Source of the DNA: Candidatus Bathyarchaeum sp.
Lineage (GTDB): Archaea > Thermoproteota > Bathyarchaeia > Bathyarchaeales > Bathyarchaeaceae
Reading direction: 5' to 3'
Length of the DNA: 15,772 nt
Assembly (NCBI GenBank): GCA_003096235.1
Contig: PIXT01000004.1
Coordinates: forward strand, 1-15,772
Shown here: one piece after another, positions 14,039 to 15,772 of the stretch
Layout: every line of letters starts with the position of its first letter
Position numbering within the stretch: the stretch's first letter is position 1
The notes under the pieces: generated by a model
What the model saw: the letters and a program-made list of their open reading frames with translations, nothing else
Databases searched by the model: none
What the model was told of the DNA's origin: nothing
Program-made: the position numbers and the translations under genes

Positions 14039-14048
14039 ACGCTTTTAT
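14039..14048 (+). promoter_or_regulatory. TATA-like promoter of the DUF1616 gene
   Basis: ACGCTTTTAT lies 33-42 bases before the ATG at 14081 and is identical to ten bases at 4093-4102. A GGTG (14072-14075) may serve as ribosome site in the short leader. Confidence 0.5.
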
Positions 14049-14080
14049 GTAAAACCGTCAATAAGAAAGCTGGTGCACAC

Positions 14081-14650
14081 ATGACATCCCTAGAAACGCT
14101 CATCTTGGACATCTTGGAGACACAGCAACCAGAGAACGTGAAAGAACTAGTCAAGCTAGTTCAACAACAAGTCGACGTTACGTTAGATGCCATAGAAAAC
14201 GAAGTAAAGAATCTTCAAAAAAAGGGACTAGTGGCACTTGAAGCGCCAACACGTCACAAACGAAGCTTCATCGGCTTCTTGTCTCTAAAAAGCAGCCGCT
14301 GGTTCTGGGTGCTCATAGCAACAGCGCTTCTGTCATTTGCTTCAATCATGTTCATTCCCGAAACAGAAACGCCCATTTCATACCTGCGTTATATCCTCGG
14401 ATTTGTTCTTGTAGCCTTTCTACCAGGCTACTGCCTAACCGAAACATTGTTCCCAAAAGAAACTACACTAGACCTAATCGAAAAAGTCACCTTTTCCATA
14501 GGATTAAGTTTCGCTATCACAGCCATAATCGGTCTCCTCTTAAGCTTCACACCCATCGGTTTAACCCTAGCAACAGCGCTTCCAGCCTTAGGCTCTATAG
14601 TGATAATTTTGGCTACGGTAGCCCTTATCAGAAAATACAAAACACACTAA
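14081..14650 (+). CDS. Winged-helix-like N-terminus fused to DUF1616 membrane domain
   Basis: A 189-residue protein. Residues 1-60 are charged and look like a small winged-helix DNA-binding domain (LETLILDILETQQPENVKEL, then a second helix and EVKNLQKKGLVAL, the usual recognition helix and turn). Then come four hydrophobic helices (about 74-91, 103-119, 136-156 and 165-184). LRYILGFVLVAFLPGYCLTE (102-121) and LIEKVTFSIGLSFAI (132-146) are the typical DUF1616 phrases (FLPGY, GLS). DUF1616 proteins are archaeal membrane proteins of unknown function, sometimes near surface glycosylation genes; a membrane-tethered regulator is possible here. Transcribed from its own promoter and convergent with the next gene. 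Confidence 0.75.
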   Translation: MTSLETLILDILETQQPENVKELVKLVQQQVDVTLDAIENEVKNLQKKGLVALEAPTRHKRSFIGFLSLKSSRWFWVLIATALLSFASIMFIPETETPISYLRYILGFVLVAFLPGYCLTETLFPKETTLDLIEKVTFSIGLSFAITAIIGLLLSFTPIGLTLATALPALGSIVIILATVALIRKYKTH

Positions 14651-14694
14651 CCACTTAAACCTGCAAACCAAAAATTAGTACACTACTAAAATTT

Positions 14695-14722
14695 TAAAAA
14701 AAGAGAAAAAAGGCCGAAGCCT
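14695..14722 (-). terminator. UUCG-tetraloop hairpin and T-tract terminator for the minus-strand gene
   Basis: Read on the minus strand, AGGC-TTCG-GCCT (14722-14711) is followed immediately by T-runs broken only by CTC. The C(UUCG)G loop is an unusually stable RNA tetraloop. It lies 25 bases after the stop of the gene ending at 14747, between two convergent genes. Confidence 0.6.
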
Positions 14723-14746
14723 GATGGTCAAAAAAGGTGGGTTACT

Positions 14747-15649
14747 CTAAAAGAGTTTATCCCATCTGTTAAACAGATCGAGCGCTGGTTGACCGCCGTA
14801 GTCACTTAGTGAATCTCTGTATTCGCCTTTGGTGGTTACTGCCTTCTGGAAGTTCACCATGCTATCTGCAACGTCTGCTAAGTAAATGATGCCATCGATT
14901 CCTGTTCGCATAACACGAACTGAAACCCTGATCAATTGTTCAACTGGGGGACATTGAGCGGGGTCGTCTCCTGGACCACAAACGTAAATGTTAGAATACA
15001 CTGGCTTCTCTGGGAAGATTCTCCTGAATGCACGTGCAATAGTTTCCCAGTACCATGAAGTTGCATAGTTCTGAGAGAACATGACAATATTGAATGCATC
15101 ACATATCTTGTAGAGTTCGGGGAAGTCCATACCGAAACGTTGGTCTGCGTTTGCTGGGTCAGGCAAAACTGCCAATACCAATTTGGTTTTTACACGGTCT
15201 TTTACGTCTTTGATGAACTGTGTGATGGTCTGGTTGCGCCATTCAAACCATTCTAGTCCACTTTCTTTCCATAGTTTGTTGCAGCGTTCACATGTGCAGT
15301 GTCCGTGGTCAGCAAAGTGCCAGCTGTTCAAGAATATTGGTTGGCCTGTTTGGTCAACTGTATTTTCGATGTAGTTTAGTTGTTCTTCTCTGAATTCTGG
15401 AACTGTTGGGCACAAAACGTCCCAGTGCAAGTTGAACTGGTTGTTTCCTCTTACTGCACGGCCTCTCTTTGATTCAGAGACCCATTCTGGGTGTGCACGG
15501 CCAGATACGTTGTCTCCGAAAACTGCAATGTTGTTCCACATGTCGTCTTGTGGTGTTCCGCGTCTTCCTGTCTCTGGTTTCAGTCGATAAACGTCAAAGT
15601 CAAATCCCGCAACCTTCTTTCCTTCAAAAAGGTAATTTCCGAATTCCAT
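14747..15649 (-). CDS. Putative TIM-barrel glycoside hydrolase-like protein
   Basis: A 300-residue protein with no signal peptide or membrane helix. Alternating strands and helices, with motifs such as FNLHWDVLCPTVPEFRE, FLNSWHFADHGHCTCERC (a CxCxxC cluster), and EWRNQTITQFIKDVKDRV followed by LVLAVLPDP, resemble TIM-barrel glycosidase-like families (GH10-like or GHL types). The later strands FNIVMFSQNY and GIDGIIYLADVA complete the pattern. Catalytic acids cannot be assigned with confidence. The start chosen is the ATG at 15649: GAGGT lies 6 bases upstream and the TATA box predicts transcription starting near 15670. The upstream in-frame ATGs at 15682 and 15655 would lie before the predicted transcript start or directly on the ribosome site. 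Likely cytoplasmic; substrate unknown. Confidence 0.6.
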   Translation of the reverse strand: MEFGNYLFEGKKVAGFDFDVYRLKPETGRRGTPQDDMWNNIAVFGDNVSGRAHPEWVSESKRGRAVRGNNQFNLHWDVLCPTVPEFREEQLNYIENTVDQTGQPIFLNSWHFADHGHCTCERCNKLWKESGLEWFEWRNQTITQFIKDVKDRVKTKLVLAVLPDPANADQRFGMDFPELYKICDAFNIVMFSQNYATSWYWETIARAFRRIFPEKPVYSNIYVCGPGDDPAQCPPVEQLIRVSVRVMRTGIDGIIYLADVADSMVNFQKAVTTKGEYRDSLSDYGGQPALDLFNRWDKLF

Positions 15650-15690
15650 GCTCATACCTCGTTTTAAAACTGCAAAATACATTGATGCAG

Positions 15691-15701
15691 ATTATATAAG
15701 C
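15691..15701 (-). promoter_or_regulatory. TATA box of the glycoside hydrolase-like gene
   Basis: On the minus strand the sequence GCTTATATAAT is the closest match to an archaeal TATA box in the window. A start about 26 bases on (near 15670) gives a leader of about 20 bases carrying GAGGT before the ATG at 15649. Confidence 0.6.
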
Positions 15702-15772
15702 TTTGCTTCACTACCCCAAAAAGTTGCAACATAAAAATCCTGACCCAAAATAGAAACCGATTTCTAATCCCG

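Overview
The window looks like a piece of an uncultured archaeal chromosome, most likely a Bathyarchaeia-type (TACK) lineage. That placement is inference. The supporting signs are archaeal TATA-like boxes about 25-30 bases before starts, short or absent leaders, frequent TTG/GTG starts, an MtrH homologue paired with a tiny stand-alone corrinoid protein, and two STT3/AglB-like membrane proteins. No rRNA, tRNA, CRISPR array, insertion sequence or phage gene was seen.

Layout. (1) Positions 1-2789 (+): a cobalamin-type ABC importer, with the C-terminal part of the binding protein (BtuF type, cut by the window edge), the permease (BtuC) and an ATPase (BtuD) with an extra C-terminal domain. (2) 2888-6154 (+): two paralogous radical SAM/SPASM proteins of the AhbC/AhbD/NirJ type, the second followed closely by a GNAT/YoaP-type acetyltransferase. 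A 43-codon ORF with a Shine-Dalgarno sequence, overlapped by a 19-bp palindrome, sits just before the second radical SAM gene. (3) 6181-11332 (-): two large GT-C/STT3-like membrane proteins, separated by about 620 bases that carry on the plus strand a 64-residue zinc-ribbon-like protein and a 30-codon ORF behind an array of GAAC/GTTC dyads. The second large gene appears to have lost its proper start. (4) 11333-11584: intergenic DNA with a diverged 50-bp direct repeat and several dyads. (5) 11585-13888: cobS (-), divergent from a corrinoid-binding protein and an MtrH-type methyltransferase (+), closed by a hairpin/T-tract terminator. (6) 14081-15649: a winged-helix plus DUF1616 membrane protein (+) convergent with a TIM-barrel glycoside-hydrolase-like protein (-).

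How the genes fit together: at least five genes concern corrinoids. BtuFCD would import a cobamide or precursor, CobS would finish salvage by attaching the lower-ligand nucleotide, and the small corrinoid protein would carry a methyl group to or from tetrahydromethanopterin through MtrH. No substrate-specific methyltransferase (MtaB/MtmB/MttB type) and no methyl-CoM reductase lies in the window, so the methyl donor is unknown. The radical SAM pair belongs by sequence to the family that modifies iron tetrapyrroles or peptides; its substrate cannot be read from the sequence.

The most interesting leads are the small ORF with its start region inside a palindrome before the second radical SAM gene, the minimal MtrH/corrinoid pair with a non-canonical cobalamin motif, and the dyad array before the 30-codon ORF.
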